Assembly: GCA_964058805.1 (NCBI GenBank)
Contig: CAXKVV010000058.1
Span: 124,001 to 188,000, forward strand
DNA from: Schoenoplectus triqueter
Lineage: Eukaryota > Streptophyta > Magnoliopsida > Poales > Cyperaceae
DNA: 64,000 nt
Reading direction: 5' to 3'
The notes beneath the pieces are model-generated. The model was not told where the DNA came from. It saw only the letters and a list, made by a program, of their open reading frames with translations, and made no database searches. Of the stretch, positions 1 to 12,647 are shown in pieces. Position numbers and translations under genes: made by a program. How positions within the stretch are numbered: position 1 is the stretch's first letter; the number at the start of each line of letters is the position of its first letter.

Positions 1-1559
1 AGCTGGCCGTTGGCGGCTGCTGAGGAGGAGCTGGAAAAGGGTACCCACTGCGGGGCCTGTTAAACAACGCAGCAAACGAGTTTGGCCGATGGTCAGATGC
101 CGTCGGGGGTGCAGCAGAAGTGGAGGCAGCATTTGATGCAGCACCGACAACTGATGATGACGAGGTGGCAGCGGAGGCGACACGCTCACACGAAGGGCAC
201 ATTGACAGAGTCGTTGCAGGCAGATGCATGTAAAATGGATGTGCGGTTTTCAATGCACGCAGCTCCGCCAACTCCTTTTGCAAGCGCCGATTCTCCTCCG
301 TCAGAGTCTCACAGCATCGTTTCAAGTACTCGCAATCCACCTCCGTTTGTTTCAACTTTGTCCTGTAAAAAATACACCGAATTATAACAGTTTTTTATTT
401 CCATGGTTAATTTACAAAAAAAAAAGAAAAGGAAAGGAAATGATTGAGCCTCAGAGAGAGGATTGTAGTGTAAACATGTGACCAACACACACAAAGGTCC
501 CCCACATAAGAGGAAGATATATTTTGGATGGGGACAAACTGCAGCAGTGGTTGTTATCCCTTTCCAAAGACAACACCAGAACTAAATAAGCTGGGAACAC
601 TGCAACTGTATCTAGCAAAATTAATTATTTAATAAATTAAATAATTAAAGCAGATTAATCAACACGTTTAATTATTAATTATTCTTCGAATTAATAAATA
701 AATTAATTAAACAACTGCAATACCTGGCCCTCCTGTTCTGGAACCAGACCTCCACTTGCCTCGGCCGAAGATTCAGTTGCTTGGCCAGCGCCAGCTTCTG
801 CTTCTATTGTTTTAAACAAATAAAAAGCAAAACCAAATCAATATGTATTTCACTTTCATATATTTCACTTTCATAATTAAAAAAATAGGGAAGAAAAAAA
901 TACATGTAAACAACGTACAGGATTGAGTGTATTGTGCTCCTTGAAGCTTTCTTCAAGAAACGCCGACTGCTCCTTGGAAAGCCGGAGCTTTTTCCTCGAA
1001 GAACCGGTCTCGTCCTCATCACTTGCCCGAGAATGTGACCCGTCAGCAGCCTTCCTCTCGGGATCTCCGTTTCCAGCGGACGCCCCACCACTGGTCGTCT
1101 CGGCGGCGCCACGGCGTGCTGAGAAGTCCATCTGGAAGGAGGACACGGCGCTGTTGGGGGAAGAAGACAGCGCCGCGCCTTCCTCCATTTCGTCAGCTGA
1201 AGGCACCTGGTTCACATCAAAACCTCTGATGGAAACCTCTAGATTCCCTACATCATATCAGTTAAAACGATTGATTATTTTTCTGTTTGAATTTTTACAA
1301 TATGGGCATGCGATTTGGGAGAGAAATTTTCGGAGAGGGTTTTACTGTTTTGGTTGTTGGAAGGCCAGGCGAAGCTGAGCGGGAGGAGGCTAAGATGCAC
1401 CGGCGGCTCACATGACCGAGGCGTTGCCTCCGGTTCAATTTCTCTCACTCGGGTAGGCTCTCCTCTTTTACCAGATCCCACTCCGAGACTCAGAACTAGC
1501 TCTTTACCCGCATCCGGTAGCCCCTGTTGAGACTCGCCTAAGCTTAAACCTAACTCCAT
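1..1559 (-). CDS. HD-Zip class II homeodomain-leucine zipper transcription factor (3' end beyond window)
   Basis: Four exons read on the minus strand: 1559-1346, 1247-919, 803-724 and 362 to beyond base 1, all with GT..AG junctions and consistent phases (1, 0, 2). The start ATG at 1559 gives [10 protein letters not shown], holding an LxLxL EAR-type repressor motif (LGLSL); a second similar motif (LVLSL) follows about 20 residues later. Exon 2 holds an [13 protein letters not shown] block, a Ser-rich stretch and the first half of the homeodomain ([20 protein letters not shown]). Exon 3 completes recognition helix 3 (WFQNRRAR). Exon 4 holds the leucine zipper (starting [17 protein letters not shown]) and the CPSCE motif that defines class II. 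By family knowledge this is a nuclear repressor of shade, auxin and development genes that binds CAATNATTG sites. The MELxLSLG start and SSFQMDF segment resemble the HAT14/HOX11 branch; I do not assign a symbol. The C-terminus is cut by the window edge. Confidence 0.93.
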
Positions 1560-1860
1560 TAGAGACAGAAAGTGAAGCAGGAAGGGGGGTAGATTAGTAG
1601 AGGGGAAGACAAAAAAAGCGGGTCTGAAGGGGTCTTATAGAGAAAGAGGATTGAGAGAGGATCCGTATGAACTGGGTCTTTGACCGACAAAAGGTTGACT
1701 AGGTGCACGTGAGTTGGATTTTTAATTTCCTTCTTATTATTGTTATTATTATATGAAGCAGAATGGGCGTGAGAGAGAGGAAAGGAACCAATAATTCAAA
1801 CTATCATTGGAATCCTGTATCTTTTCTTTTTTTCCCCTTTTATAAATATCACCTCCAATC
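1560..1860 (-). promoter_or_regulatory. Promoter and 5' UTR of the HD-Zip II gene
   Basis: Reading away from the ATG at 1559, there is a pyrimidine-rich leader and a TATA-like TATAAGA on the minus strand at 1633-1639, about 75 bp upstream of the ATG. Two W-box cores (TTGACC 1680-1685, TTGACT 1695-1700) and a G-box CACGTG (1706-1711) lie just upstream. CCAAT and ATTGG occur as an inverted pair near 1788-1812. The spacing suggests a real promoter; binding is inferred only. Confidence 0.5.
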
Positions 1861-1985
1861 TTTGTTAGAAAGCACAAGCTGAATTTTCCCCGTATAATTT
1901 GGGATACGCTCCTGAGGGTCTGTTCGGCTGCTACAAATTGGTGGGAGTGGGTTGTGGGTTCTAATGGCGAACCACCTTGTTCTTA

Positions 1986-2430
1986 GGGTGTGTTTGGATA
2001 TGATAGAATAGTATTAATTTCGAAATAGCGGTATTATTTTTGGGTTAGCAATCATTCAAACATAAAATTTAAATCGAGAATAAAAACAGAACAGTGTTAA
2101 TTCGTTAACCCACAAAAAACGTTGGGTTAGCAGATTAGTATCCATGAGGGTAGTGAAAATAATAAAAAAATATTTTTTCTTTTATTTTAGTATGAAGTAG
2201 TATTAAATAAATAATATTATTAAATAAAATACTAAAAAATAATTAATTATTTTAACAATTCTCTTCACTGTTCTCGAGTTTCTATCCAAACAATATTTTA
2301 CTAACCCGAAATAGTAAAAATTAACACTATTTTCATTTTTTCCGAGATATCACTAACCTCACAGTATTTTAAACTACAAACTCAAACAGTGTTATTCTTA
2401 CACTAAATCTTTCACCATCCAAACACACCC
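1986..2430. mobile_element. Tourist-like MITE with GGGTGTGTTTGGAT termini
   Basis: The 445-bp segment starts GGGTGTGTTTGGAT and ends with its exact inverse ATCCAAACACACCC. It is AT-rich and has no coding capacity. The left flank is TTA and the right flank TTG, an imperfect match to the 3-bp TWA target duplication of PIF/Harbinger-type MITEs. A second copy of the same terminus sits at 22919. Confidence 0.7.
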
Positions 2431-5400
2431 TTGATGAATATTAGTTTTTGTGACAAATATTAGAATGGTCTCTTTTTTTAAAAAAAAAAGTTTAGTTTTT
2501 TCTGAATATGTGACAATCGATATTTCAAAATTCTGTACTTTTTTCAAGTTGTTATCTTTATTTGCAATTTTCATTCACAGAAACATTGAAGTCCGTCAAA
2601 TTTAAAATTGATAAGGATGCACTTATTTTTCTTCCTATTTCGGCAAAACTAATAAATCTACTAACCCTTAGTTAATTTCTTTCGGAATTATCATCACTTG
2701 TTATTTATTTAATCTGATTATTATCTTTAAAAGTAAACAATAACAATTTCTTTTATTGAAAAGAAATATATTAAAAATATTAATCGTTTTCTGTGATGCT
2801 TTCTTGCCTTTCGATGTTGTAGTTCTCCCTCGAATTCAGAAAGAATCGCCGAAATGTCACAATATATGTAAACTTATTACTTATATTTATTATCTATTTT
2901 CTTATTTATAGGTAGCATATATTTATATTGTCTTTAATTTTTTTTACAGTGCTCCAACTGTTGAATCGTTACTACCATTTAACCTCTTATTTTTTTATGT
3001 TAAAATCTAGCAGACGGTGGAAATGAGCTTTAGATTTATTTCAAAATAAAAGTTCAAGATTTAGATATGCTTGTCGAATTTAAAAGTTATTACAGTAGTT
3101 TGGAAAAATATGGCATAAATCAATGAGACGGATACTCTTGAGGCCAAATCATTGTCCAATATTCAATAATTCAAATGTTAACTTTGAAATTACTCTTGAG
3201 GCCACTTGAGTTCCCAGATATTATGATGAATCTTTGAACCTTGTCACATTGTACCTGATGCTAATATTTATTGCCCCTTACCAACTTCTATTGATTCCTG
3301 AATTTAATTGCAGAAATACGACAGGAGTATTGGAAAGAACATTCTGAAGAACACGAGCTGCTTCCTTGCACACCAACAAATTAATTAAGCGACAAGTTTT
3401 TCTTCAAAGGAAAATCAACTAAGAGCTCTAAATTGTTTACATTAATTTACTTCACAACGACTAATAGTTTATCTCCATTTTATAATCTATTTTAGAGAAT
3501 ATGAAATAAATATTTATTAAGCTCAAAACAATACAAAAAATTGTACCCTACGAAACATTTTTATAAAAAAAAATTATGGAACGATATAAATTGAAATATG
3601 AAAATAATTAATGTATGTCTTAAGTTAGCTCCTCAGGAATCTCTGCAGCGCACAGTATAATTATCTAATTATCTAATAATAATAATAATGGCATTGAAGG
3701 TCTTTGACAACTCATGTTGTATTAATTTAAATTGATCTGGTTCCATTAACTTGTACGAAAAAACCCATAATAACATATAAATGTGTAGTAAATAAACATT
3801 AAAAAGTTGGATTATTTCTGTGACAACCAATTACATTAACTCCCAATAAAAAGGAAACACAAACCTTTATGACTTTATCCCATTGCCATTGGTTAGGTGA
3901 CTGGTAACATCTCTGGGAGGAGAATTTATTGATAATGCTCTCCCACTCCGAGTGCCCCAGCAGAGCACCTCAGAGGAAATGATTTGTGGCTCGGTGGTAT
4001 GCACAGCACAGCAACTGATAATTGGGATCTTATCCTGAGCCGAGCCAGGCAATATCACGTTTACACGGTGGGCATGAGGCCATGAACGCATACATGATCC
4101 CCTGTCGATTTGCTGGGGGGCGTCGATGTGTACGATTGGGGACAAATCGGAGGGGTCGTTGGCATGGGGCAATCATAGGTGCTGATGGGCCGATGGCTAC
4201 TGTTTATTTTGTGTGTTGGCTTTGGCTCGTGTAGTCGGTGCCACCATCATGACTATTGTCGGGTCATTATTTTAGATGAACGCCACTCCTCGCTCTGTGT
4301 TAATCATAATCATCATTTCGTTGTTTTCTTCATTATTTATCCGGTGTCTGGTTTATTTCGGTTGGAATAGCAATTAGACGACTATAATAATGCTCAAAAT
4401 TGGTTGTACTCTGCACCCCTACGGTTTTTTCACCCGTCGCATCACTCTGATGTTTGCACCATTTTCTTTAGGGTGCAATGACAATAGCAGAATAATTATA
4501 ATTTTAAAAATAAAAAAATAATAGAGGAGCATTTAAATATAAATTTATTCTTTTTCAATTTTTCTGTTGTGGGAGATATAATAGTTATTGTTCTTCTCAA
4601 TTCTCCGTTATAATTTCAAATATATAATTTAAATAACATTTTTACCGTTCGAAATAACATCACTTTATCACTATGGTCATGATAACTTAGAAATCACTAT
4701 TTTTTTATTATTCTCAATTTCTTTATTCTTATAATATTTTTTGCATGATCCAATCCTATTAGTTTTTGTACATGCAATCCAGGTGGATGCCGGCTCAAAA
4801 GAGTTATCGAGCTTAATTCAAATATTTATTTCCATTTTTTCATATTTTAATTATATTATGCAGTAAAATTTTCACACCAAAATATCAATGGATATAAAAA
4901 ATACATTTTAGAACTTTTTAAATATTTGATCAGATTTGTTAAAATTATTTATTTTCATATCCAGATATATTATAATATTTTGAAATGATAAAGTATATTT
5001 TTGTGTTAAGCTCAGCAACTTCGTGGTTTTTAATAAATAAATTATATATTTATTGATGTAGGATCGAGCCAGCAGTAACAAACATTTTAAGGAGGTCATA
5101 ATTTTTTTTATTTAAGGATCTTTATAATATTAAAAAAATAAATTGAAATTGAAAATTTAATATTATAAATGTAATTTGTAATTATCAATACATGTCCATA
5201 ATATAATATTTAAAAACTGAAAGTAATGATATTTTTCATAATTAATCAATGATTATAAATCGTATGAAATTAAATTATCAACCGATCTATATGTTTGATG
5301 ACGTTCCTATAAATTTACTTTCTAAATTAATCATAATTTATTAAAGAATATATAGGTGTTGACTCAGAATATTTAATTACTTAATTAGTTGAAAACAATT

Positions 5401-6063
5401 TCTATAAGACTGTATGATTATGTAATTCTTAACCAGCAAGGTTTAATGATTAACAGTGTTTCAAAGATTGAAAGAAAACCAAATGTATTTTTACGGAAAA
5501 TTGAGTCACATATTTGACGATGATTTAGAAAATTAAAGTAGGTGTCATACCTATATTTCTTCCGTCAAAATATATGCTCAGATTAGAGTAAACCAACAAC
5601 CCTTGTGCATTGGTGTTGAAAGAATATTTGACCTCCGTCACCTTGCTAGACTACTAGAAGGGGGCAAAAAAGCTGACTGCAAAAATTCCAAATTAGTGTA
5701 ATTGCATGACAAACGGGAAATTCCAAACTAACAAACTGGCTTTCGTGTCATACCAGAAAAATGAGACCATATTTCCGATATTTCCAAAGTCCATAACAAT
5801 GAATCTAAAAGCAAAATACTTTCACACAAGCAAGCCAATAGTTATTTTATGTCGTATTAATGTTTGTTTAAACATTTATGTACTCGAGACAAACAAATGC
5901 TTATACCCCTTGAGAAAAAGAAAGAGTAAAATAAAAAGGCCGCAAAGAAACAATAAGGTCAGAATATATTTCACTGAAAATCACGTTTTAATAGAAATAT
6001 AATTTAATCTAGCCAATCAAAAATGTAAATTTTGTTTAATTATAGTTGTGCATCAGACTTCGT
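2431..6063. other. AT-rich intergenic DNA, no gene recognised
   Basis: Homopolymer and AT-rich sequence with many stops in all frames. A less AT-rich patch at about 3870-4350 has open frames of 63-101 codons, but none resembles a known protein and none has splice or codon signals that I trust. The open frame at 5706-6002 is AT-biased and looks like chance. Confidence 0.5.
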
Positions 6064-6660
6064 CCCAAAAAAATATAGCATAAATAATTAATTATATATT
6101 TAAAATTAAAACTTTTTCTATAAAATAATTTTTTTTAGAAAATTTTTAAACATAAATATATTTTTTTTAAATTCTAAAAATATAGTTGATGATCAATATC
6201 GTAATTAATTACATAATAATTAATTAAAATGAACATAAAAAAAAATATTACTTTAGTATATAATTGTATCTCAGAGTGACATCATATCATCTCTTTAAAT
6301 AAAGTAAGAAAGAAAATGATATGAGACATTTAATTAAGATAAAAGAAGAGAGAAAAAAAATTGCCCCAAAAAAATATTATATATAAATGATCAGATATTT
6401 AAATAAAAACTTTTTTTGTAAATGACTTTGTTAGGAAATTTTTAAACATAAATATATATATTAAAGTGCTAATAAATATATATAATCATAAATGTTAAAA
6501 TTAGCTATATAATAATAAATTAAATAGAATATAAAAAATTATATTACTTTAGTATTTAAATTATACTTTAGAGACATCATACCATCTCTATAAGTAAAAA
6601 AAAGAGATAAATGATATGCGTCATTTGACTAAGATAAACAAAAAGAAAGAAAGAAATCAG
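6064..6660. repeat. Diverged tandem duplication, about 300-bp unit, two copies
   Basis: Copy 1 (about 6064-6360) and copy 2 (about 6364-6660) share the same order of blocks: CCCAAAAAAATAT at the start, an ATATTTAAA..AAAACTTTTT block, TTTTTAAACATAAATATA, TATTACTTTAGTAT, a GACATCAT..ATCTCT block and AATGATATG near the end. Substitutions and small indels separate the copies, so the duplication is old. No coding content. Confidence 0.6.
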
Positions 6661-8027
6661 CGTGTATGATATGGCATAGCTAAAAAGCATAGAAAGCTAA
6701 CACTCTTTCTTGATACTAAAGTTATAACTCGGATTTTGCCTCAATAATATAGTTCTCAAATAAATAATTAAAAATATAAATTTTTAAATAATTAATATTA
6801 GAAATAATATAATTAAATACATGATAATCTATAAAGGATATTAAAAAAATTTAATTATTTTAAGAGTTAAGTTTGACCTTAAGTATATCGCATATAGTAC
6901 TTTAAATGAGGAGAGAGAAAAACTATATATGAATCATTAGATTCAAGTAGATAAAAATATTTAAATAAAATTAATGATAAAAAACTTTGATGATGTGATA
7001 TGTATGAGAGGATAGAAGACTTAACCCTCTTTATGAAGTATAATTGATATAGTACTCGGTTAATTTGGTCCGTGTGAAAAATATTTACATGCAGAAATAA
7101 TAAATTTCAAATTAAGATAGTTTTTAAAAATAATTTACTTGAGAAAATCATGGAAATATAGAATATGTATTTATAATTAAACCATTAAAACTATTAAAAT
7201 AAAAAAACGAAATTGATTTGCTCGCTTTCACGAAATGATTTTTGCCGGGACGATGTTAGCATATCCAAAAAAATTTAGTGCACCTCTACATAATTAATAC
7301 GTACAAAAAAAAATGTCCCGCTATTATTGTCTTTGAATACATGCATGCATATAATGATATATACTTATTGCACGCTTTAGGCTATCTTGTTAAAATATTC
7401 AACGGGATTTTATAAAAAAACAAAAATAACCGAAAGAAGATTTTCTCGACAGCGATCAATGGTTGGGATATGATTTTTTTTAAGTTCTTAATTTCTAGGT
7501 CGTGTTTCTTACGTCGTTGTAATTGCGTTGCTTAGCAGGAATTAGAATTGGTTCTTGGAAATTATTAAATTTCCGCAATTTATTCGTGCACAGGGGAAAT
7601 TTTGTCGCAATTGTTTTCTCTTCATGAGGACAATTTGCAACTAGCTGACACTTGCAATGTAGGAAGAAGCACAAAGAAATAAAACTTCAATTAGATCATG
7701 GATACGTGTTAATAACGATGTAATGCTTTTTTTATTTTTTAGAAACATCTAAGTAATTAGCTGGGAATCAACAACGTTCTAATTATATTTATACTATATA
7801 ATATATTATAAAGAGTGTATGAACTGAATTTGTTCATTAATATTATTAGATAATATGTAATGATCGGAATATCTATATTTCAATTTATGATTGAGATTGA
7901 TTGATTTTATAAAAGTGATGGTTTAGATCTCAGTCAAATTATTTTTTCTTTCCATTTTATATGCTATTTTCTTCTTCAACTATTATTAAGTTTTTCTAGA
8001 AGAAAGAAACGACATATTGTATATTGT
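6661..8027. other. AT-rich intergenic DNA, nothing recognised
   Basis: Low-complexity AT-rich sequence with no open frame of note, no RNA gene signature and no terminal repeats that I can pair. Confidence 0.4.
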
Positions 8028-8403
8028 TACTCAGAAAAATATTATATTTTATATATTATATTTTATTCAATAATAAATTAATTTTATTTAAAAATTTAAG
8101 AGCCTATATTATTTTTGATATAAATTTTATTTAAGTAAAATATTAGTTATTTATAATAAAAAGTAATGCTAAATATAATTATTTTATAAAAAATATATCA
8201 AATAAATTAAACATCTATTATTCAGTTTTATCGTAAAAAAGAAAATTGCATCATTGTACAATCAAACTCAAAGAAAATTATTATATTTTGTATATCATCT
8301 CTTCTTAAATAATAAATTAATTTATTTAAAAATTTAAGATTCTTCATAATTGATTTAGATATAAATTATATTTAAATAAAATATATTATTTATTTATAAT
8401 AAA
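8028..8403. repeat. Diverged tandem duplication, about 237-bp period, two copies
   Basis: Both copies (about 8028-8162 and 8265-8403) contain AATAATAAATTAATTT, TATTTAAAAATTTAAGA, GATATAAATT and TATTTATAATAAAA in the same order. Between them is an unrelated AT-rich spacer of about 100 bp. Confidence 0.5.
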
Positions 8404-9180
8404 ATTAGTTTTATATATAAAAATAAATAAGTTAAGAGAGTCCACACAATGAGCGGGTTCATACTAGTCACAATAAAATTGCCAAGCTATTTTCAGTAAC
8501 AACCGCCACCTTAATCAAAATCGCATTTAATTCTTTTTACCTCGTACTTTCAAAAAAAAAACACATCTACTGTCTTATTTTTAATTCAAGTAACCATTAT
8601 ACTGTTACTGTTTGTCATAATTATGATTCAGAATTGTATATTCTTTTTGGTTTAATTATAACACTCGGTGAAAAATATAGAGGAAATGATGTTCTGAATG
8701 TTTGTTCATCATGGTAGAGAAAAAAAAGGAGGAAAGGTAAAGGGTAATGGAGGGGTCAAGCCCTTTTGTTTGCTAAAATTTATATGTATTTCATATCCTC
8801 GCTCTTTCTACGTTCAATTAGTATAGTCTGAATTAATTAAAATGTATTCAAATCGTCATTAATGTTTTTTTGTTCAATATCAGACATTTTTAGCGTCACC
8901 GCTCTACACGTAAAAAAATAATATTCAGTTTAATCGGATTAAAAAATATAGAATTTTTTATTTAATAAATTGAATGGGTACGCGGTAAATTGATAATTTT
9001 TCGTCACCAATAGGAGGATAATGAAAAAATAACTGAATACAATTAAAAAGTTAAATCATGAAAATTTCATGTGTTGACGAAGAAATTAACAAATTTTAAA
9101 TTTTCACGGGCCAATGAGTAACTTCAAAGTTTAGATAATTGTTACATATAAAAAAATATTGTATTTCAATTTAAAAAAAA
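8404..9180. other. AT-rich intergenic DNA, nothing recognised
   Basis: No gene, RNA or element boundary visible; poly-A and poly-T tracts are frequent. Confidence 0.35.
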
Positions 9181-9440
9181 AAGAATTCCAACTCCCGAAT
9201 GAAAATGGACGCGACAATTAACTCCTATCAACCAAACCGTCAACCTTGTTCCCTGAGAAACCGTCTTTAATATCAATATCAACTTATCACGTGCCAACTT
9301 CACGTGCCCTGCCACAGGGACATGAACGGGCTTCCATTTGTGCGGTGCCTATTTATTGCTTGCACTCAGGATCCTGTGTTCCTTCTTTAATGCACTCACT
9401 GACGTTCCTCTTGGTCGCGTCAGATTCTAAGTGATCTACA
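9181..9440 (+). promoter_or_regulatory. Promoter-like patch with two G-boxes
   Basis: This patch has higher GC than its surroundings. Two CACGTG G-boxes (9288-9293 and 9301-9306) sit 13 bp apart, followed 44 bp later by TATTTAT (9350-9356) and CTGACG near 9400. No gene is seen downstream: the 62-codon frame at 9246-9434 has no recognisable product. It could be an orphan promoter or a promoter for an untranslated transcript. Confidence 0.3.
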
Positions 9441-9796
9441 TAAAAAAATTCCAGAGATCGCCGGTCTTATGTTGTTAAACTATTAACAGTCTGAAGTATA
9501 TCTCTGTGACATGCAGAGAGGAGAGACAATGGTTCTTAAAGAATAAAAGAAAAGAAACAGAGAGCGGTGATCAATGTGAAAAAAAATTAAAAAGTTAGCT
9601 GAACAGTACTCAATCAATACCTTCTTTGTATTCATGCAACAATGTTTGTTTGTCACATAAATAAACAATGGTGCAAAACATTAAATACATGTGCATTTTA
9701 TATTTGAGAGCATCCTTGAGAGTGGGTTATTTTGATAATTTTGACAATGGACTTTTAAATAAATATAAAATTTTTAAATGTATATATATATATATA

Positions 9797-10022
9797 GAGT
9801 GAGGCTATGGTGCTTCGCGAAGCATAAAACCTCCCGTGCTTCGCGTCCGTATCTCGAATTTGAAAGTTCATACGCTCGATCCAAACCGTTGAACATGATC
9901 TTCATATTGAAATATCTTTGAAGATCAAATTTTATATTTTTTTTGAATTTTTTTGCTATTTTTTAAATGAGTATAAAATTTGCTGATCTAACGATTTTTG
10001 CACCATCCAAAACTAGCGATTT

Positions 10023-10026
<4 letters not shown>
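9797..10026 (+). mobile_element. Half copy of palindromic MITE family 1 (one arm plus loop)
   Basis: It starts GAGTGAGGCTATGGTGCTTC, matching the arm of the full copy at 10926-11328, and runs through the loop. The second arm is missing; the sequence passes into a (TATATG)n tract at 10025-10050. The loop is inverted relative to the full copy. Confidence 0.7.
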
Positions 10027-10050
<24 letters not shown>

Positions 10051-10053
<3 letters not shown>

Positions 10054-10463
10054 AGAAAAAGTTAGGCTACGGTGTTACGCATAGCGCATATGACATATGT
10101 GCCATGAGTCATTTTTCCGTCTTCAAAGTTTAAATGATATATCCGACCGGTCATAATGTTTTGCATATGAAAATCTAGTTGGGACCAAATTTTATATTTT
10201 TTAGATTTTTTTACTATTTTTTAAGAAAGCTAGAAAATCACTTGATTTAATTATTATGAGTCATTCAAAACGAGAGATTTTCTAGCCACTTAAAAAATAA
10301 TAAAAAATTCTAAAAAATATATAAAATATAGTCTCTAACTAGATTTTGATATGAAAAATATTTTTACGGTCGGATCATTCATTAAACTTTAAAGATGAAA
10401 AACGGTCCGTAATACATGGACCATCCGTGCTAAGCGTAGCACTGTAACATAACTCTCTCTCTA
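10051..10463. mobile_element. Palindromic MITE family 2, full copy
   Basis: The two arms are long imperfect inverted repeats: GTTAGGCTACGGTGTTACGC near 10061 pairs with the inverse of GCGTAGCACTGTAACATAAC near 10433. The whole element can fold back on itself. It sits between TA-rich microsatellites, consistent with TA target preference. The same family recurs at 11361-11736. Confidence 0.7.
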
Positions 10464-10480
10464 TGTATATGTATATATAT

Positions 10481-10862
10481 AGAGTAAAAAAATCGTGAGC
10501 TTAACTCAAAAAATATATCAAATCATCTCCAAATTTTAATTTATCATGCTCATTAAATTCTTTATATGAAAATCTTATGGGAAGCAAAAATTTAGAGTAT
10601 TTTGAGCTTTTTAAATCATGATTTTTATTTTTTAAAAATCAACTCTAAAAATAATAATAATATATTCAATACTTGAACATCATTTTAAAAAAATTAAAAA
10701 CGATGACTTTAAAACCTCAAAACACTCCAAATTTTTGCATCCCACAAGATTTTCATATAAAGAATTTAATTAGTATGATAAATTAAAATTTACAAATGAT
10801 TTGATTTACTTTTTGAGTTAAACTCACAGAAGACCTCCGTGAGCTTAAGCTTACCGTATCTT

Positions 10863-10868
<6 letters not shown>
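10481..10868. mobile_element. Palindromic MITE family 3
   Basis: The arms begin AGAGTAAA and end TTTACTCT. Internal inverted blocks include TATATCAAATCAT against ATGATTTGATTTA, and TTATATGAAAATCTT against AAGATTTTCATATAA. No coding content. A related, diverged copy lies at 17688-18113. Confidence 0.65.

Positions 10869-10925
<57 letters not shown>
10865..10925. repeat. (CT)n then (AT)n microsatellite
   Basis: About 30 bp of pure CT dinucleotides run directly into about 30 bp of AT dinucleotides. It forms the junction between two MITEs. Confidence 0.95.
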
Positions 10926-10928
<3 letters not shown>

Positions 10929-11328
10929 TGAGGCTATGGTGCTTCGCGAAGCACAAAACCTCCCGTGCTTCGCGTTCGTATCTCGAATTTGAAAGTTCAT
11001 ACGCCCGATCCAAACCGTTGAACATGATCTTCATATTGAACTATCTTTGGAGATCAGAATTTATATTTTTTTGAATTTTTTTGCTATTTTTTAGATGGGT
11101 ACAAAATCGCTAGTTTTGGATGGTGCAGAAATCGTTAGATCAGCAAATTTTATACTCATTTAAAAAATAGCAAAAAAATTCAAAAAAATATAAATTTTGA
11201 TCTCCAAAGATATTTCAATATGAAGATCATGTTCAACGGTTTGGATCGAGCGTATGAACTTTCAAATTCAAGATACAGACGCGAAGCACGGGAGGTTTTG
11301 TGCTTCGCGAAGCACCATAGCCTCACTC
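10926..11328. mobile_element. Palindromic MITE family 1, full copy
   Basis: It starts GAGTGAGGCTATGGTGCTTC and ends with the exact inverse. The arms of about 170 bp are near perfect and flank a loop of about 65 bp. TA repeats stand on both sides, so the target was probably TA (Tc1/mariner-like MITE habit); the superfamily is inferred only. Confidence 0.8.
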
Positions 11329-11360
11329 TATATATATATATATATATATACAGAGAGAGA

Positions 11361-11736
11361 GTTTGGCTACGGTGCTACGCATAGCACAGATGGCTTGTGT
11401 GCTACAGAACGTTTCTCCGTCTTTAAATTTTAAATGGTCGATCCGACCAGTCAAAATATTTTTCATATGAAAATCTAGTTGGAGATCAAATTTTATATTT
11501 TTTATAATTTTTTTACTATATTTTAAGATAGCTAGAAAATGACTCCTTTTGAATAGCTCATAATAATTAAATCAAGTGATTTTTTTAGCTATCTTAAAAA
11601 ATAGTAAAAAAATTCTAAAAAAAATATAAAATTTGGTTCCCAATTATATTTTCATATGAAAAATATTTTGACCGGTCGGATCGACTATTTGAAAGCACAC
11701 GAGTCATCCGTGCTACGCATAGCACCGTAGCCAAAC
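11361..11736. mobile_element. Palindromic MITE family 2, second copy
   Basis: It starts GTTTGGCTACGGTGCTACGC and ends with GCACCGTAGCCAAAC; the terminal 26 bp pair with two mismatches. It is flanked by TA repeats on the left and by TA then (TG)n (about 11754-11777) on the right. Confidence 0.78.
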
Positions 11737-11777
<41 letters not shown>

Positions 11778-12640
11778 TCTTTTACTTATTGATTGATAGT
11801 TTTTTTTAAAATTCACGTAATTTCATTATCATTTGATAGTCCATCAAAGTTTATCACAATTTTGTACAATTTATAATAGATCTAATTTGACAGTCTTTTA
11901 ATGGACAATTAAACAATAATAAAATTCATAAAAGTTAAAATTAGATTGATAAAACAACATATCTATATTTTTTTCTATTTTTAAAATTTTTTTTGATATT
12001 TATTTGAAAATTTGTCGTTAAGATTGTCATAATAATTCGTTATCAAGCTGAATCACATAGTGGAAGGGAATAAAAAAACATAAGCCATCATTATTATTCC
12101 GGTGGAATGTTTGTCTAAATTGAGATTACGAATTGGAAGGGATGGAAAAAGAAATAATTGCATGCATTGAGGGGGCCGGAGTATATTAATTCTTGCAAAA
12201 TTTTAAAAATATTAAGATAAAATTGAAAAATTTAATTTACGGGGTGGAGGAAGTCCTACTTTCCTCTGACCTAAACCTAAAGTTACACTTGAACGTTTTA
12301 AATGAGATCTAGATAAAGTTGTGGGATACGATAATAATTATTAATCTGATATCTTTTTTGTGATGATAATAATTATTAGAGTGCTATATGCTTTGTTGTA
12401 TATAATTTGTATGCGGTTCAAGAGGATACTTTGTAAATTTTGCGACATCAACACAAAAACGTTTGGCCTAATTTGAGAATATCAAGTCCGAACCACAGTT
12501 CAATTCAATTCTCATAAATAAATATAACAATTAAAATATAGAAAAAAAATGAAACGATAATTTTAACGGAGTTCGGCCAACAAATAATACCTATGTTTTT
12601 GTAACCCACAATCATCATCAAATGAGCTACGTTGATTTAC
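11737..12640. other. Microsatellite and AT-rich spacer
   Basis: (TA)n and (TG)n open the stretch; AT-rich DNA follows. A segment near 12560-12640 (AACGGAGTTCGGCCAACAAA and around) resembles the end-proximal part of some plant Copia LTRs, but I cannot define borders. Confidence 0.3.
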
Positions 12641-12647
12641 TAACAAA
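12641..12647 (+). repeat. Target site duplication of the MULE (left copy)
   Basis: TAACAAA directly abuts the element start GCAGATTTTT. The matching TAACAAA is at 16112-16118. Seven bases match out of the usual 8-10 for Mutator-like elements. Confidence 0.65.

Noticed and set aside
10783..11034. 83-codon minus frame with YIYIYI and RERERE runs
   Set aside because: Translation of the CT and AT microsatellite.
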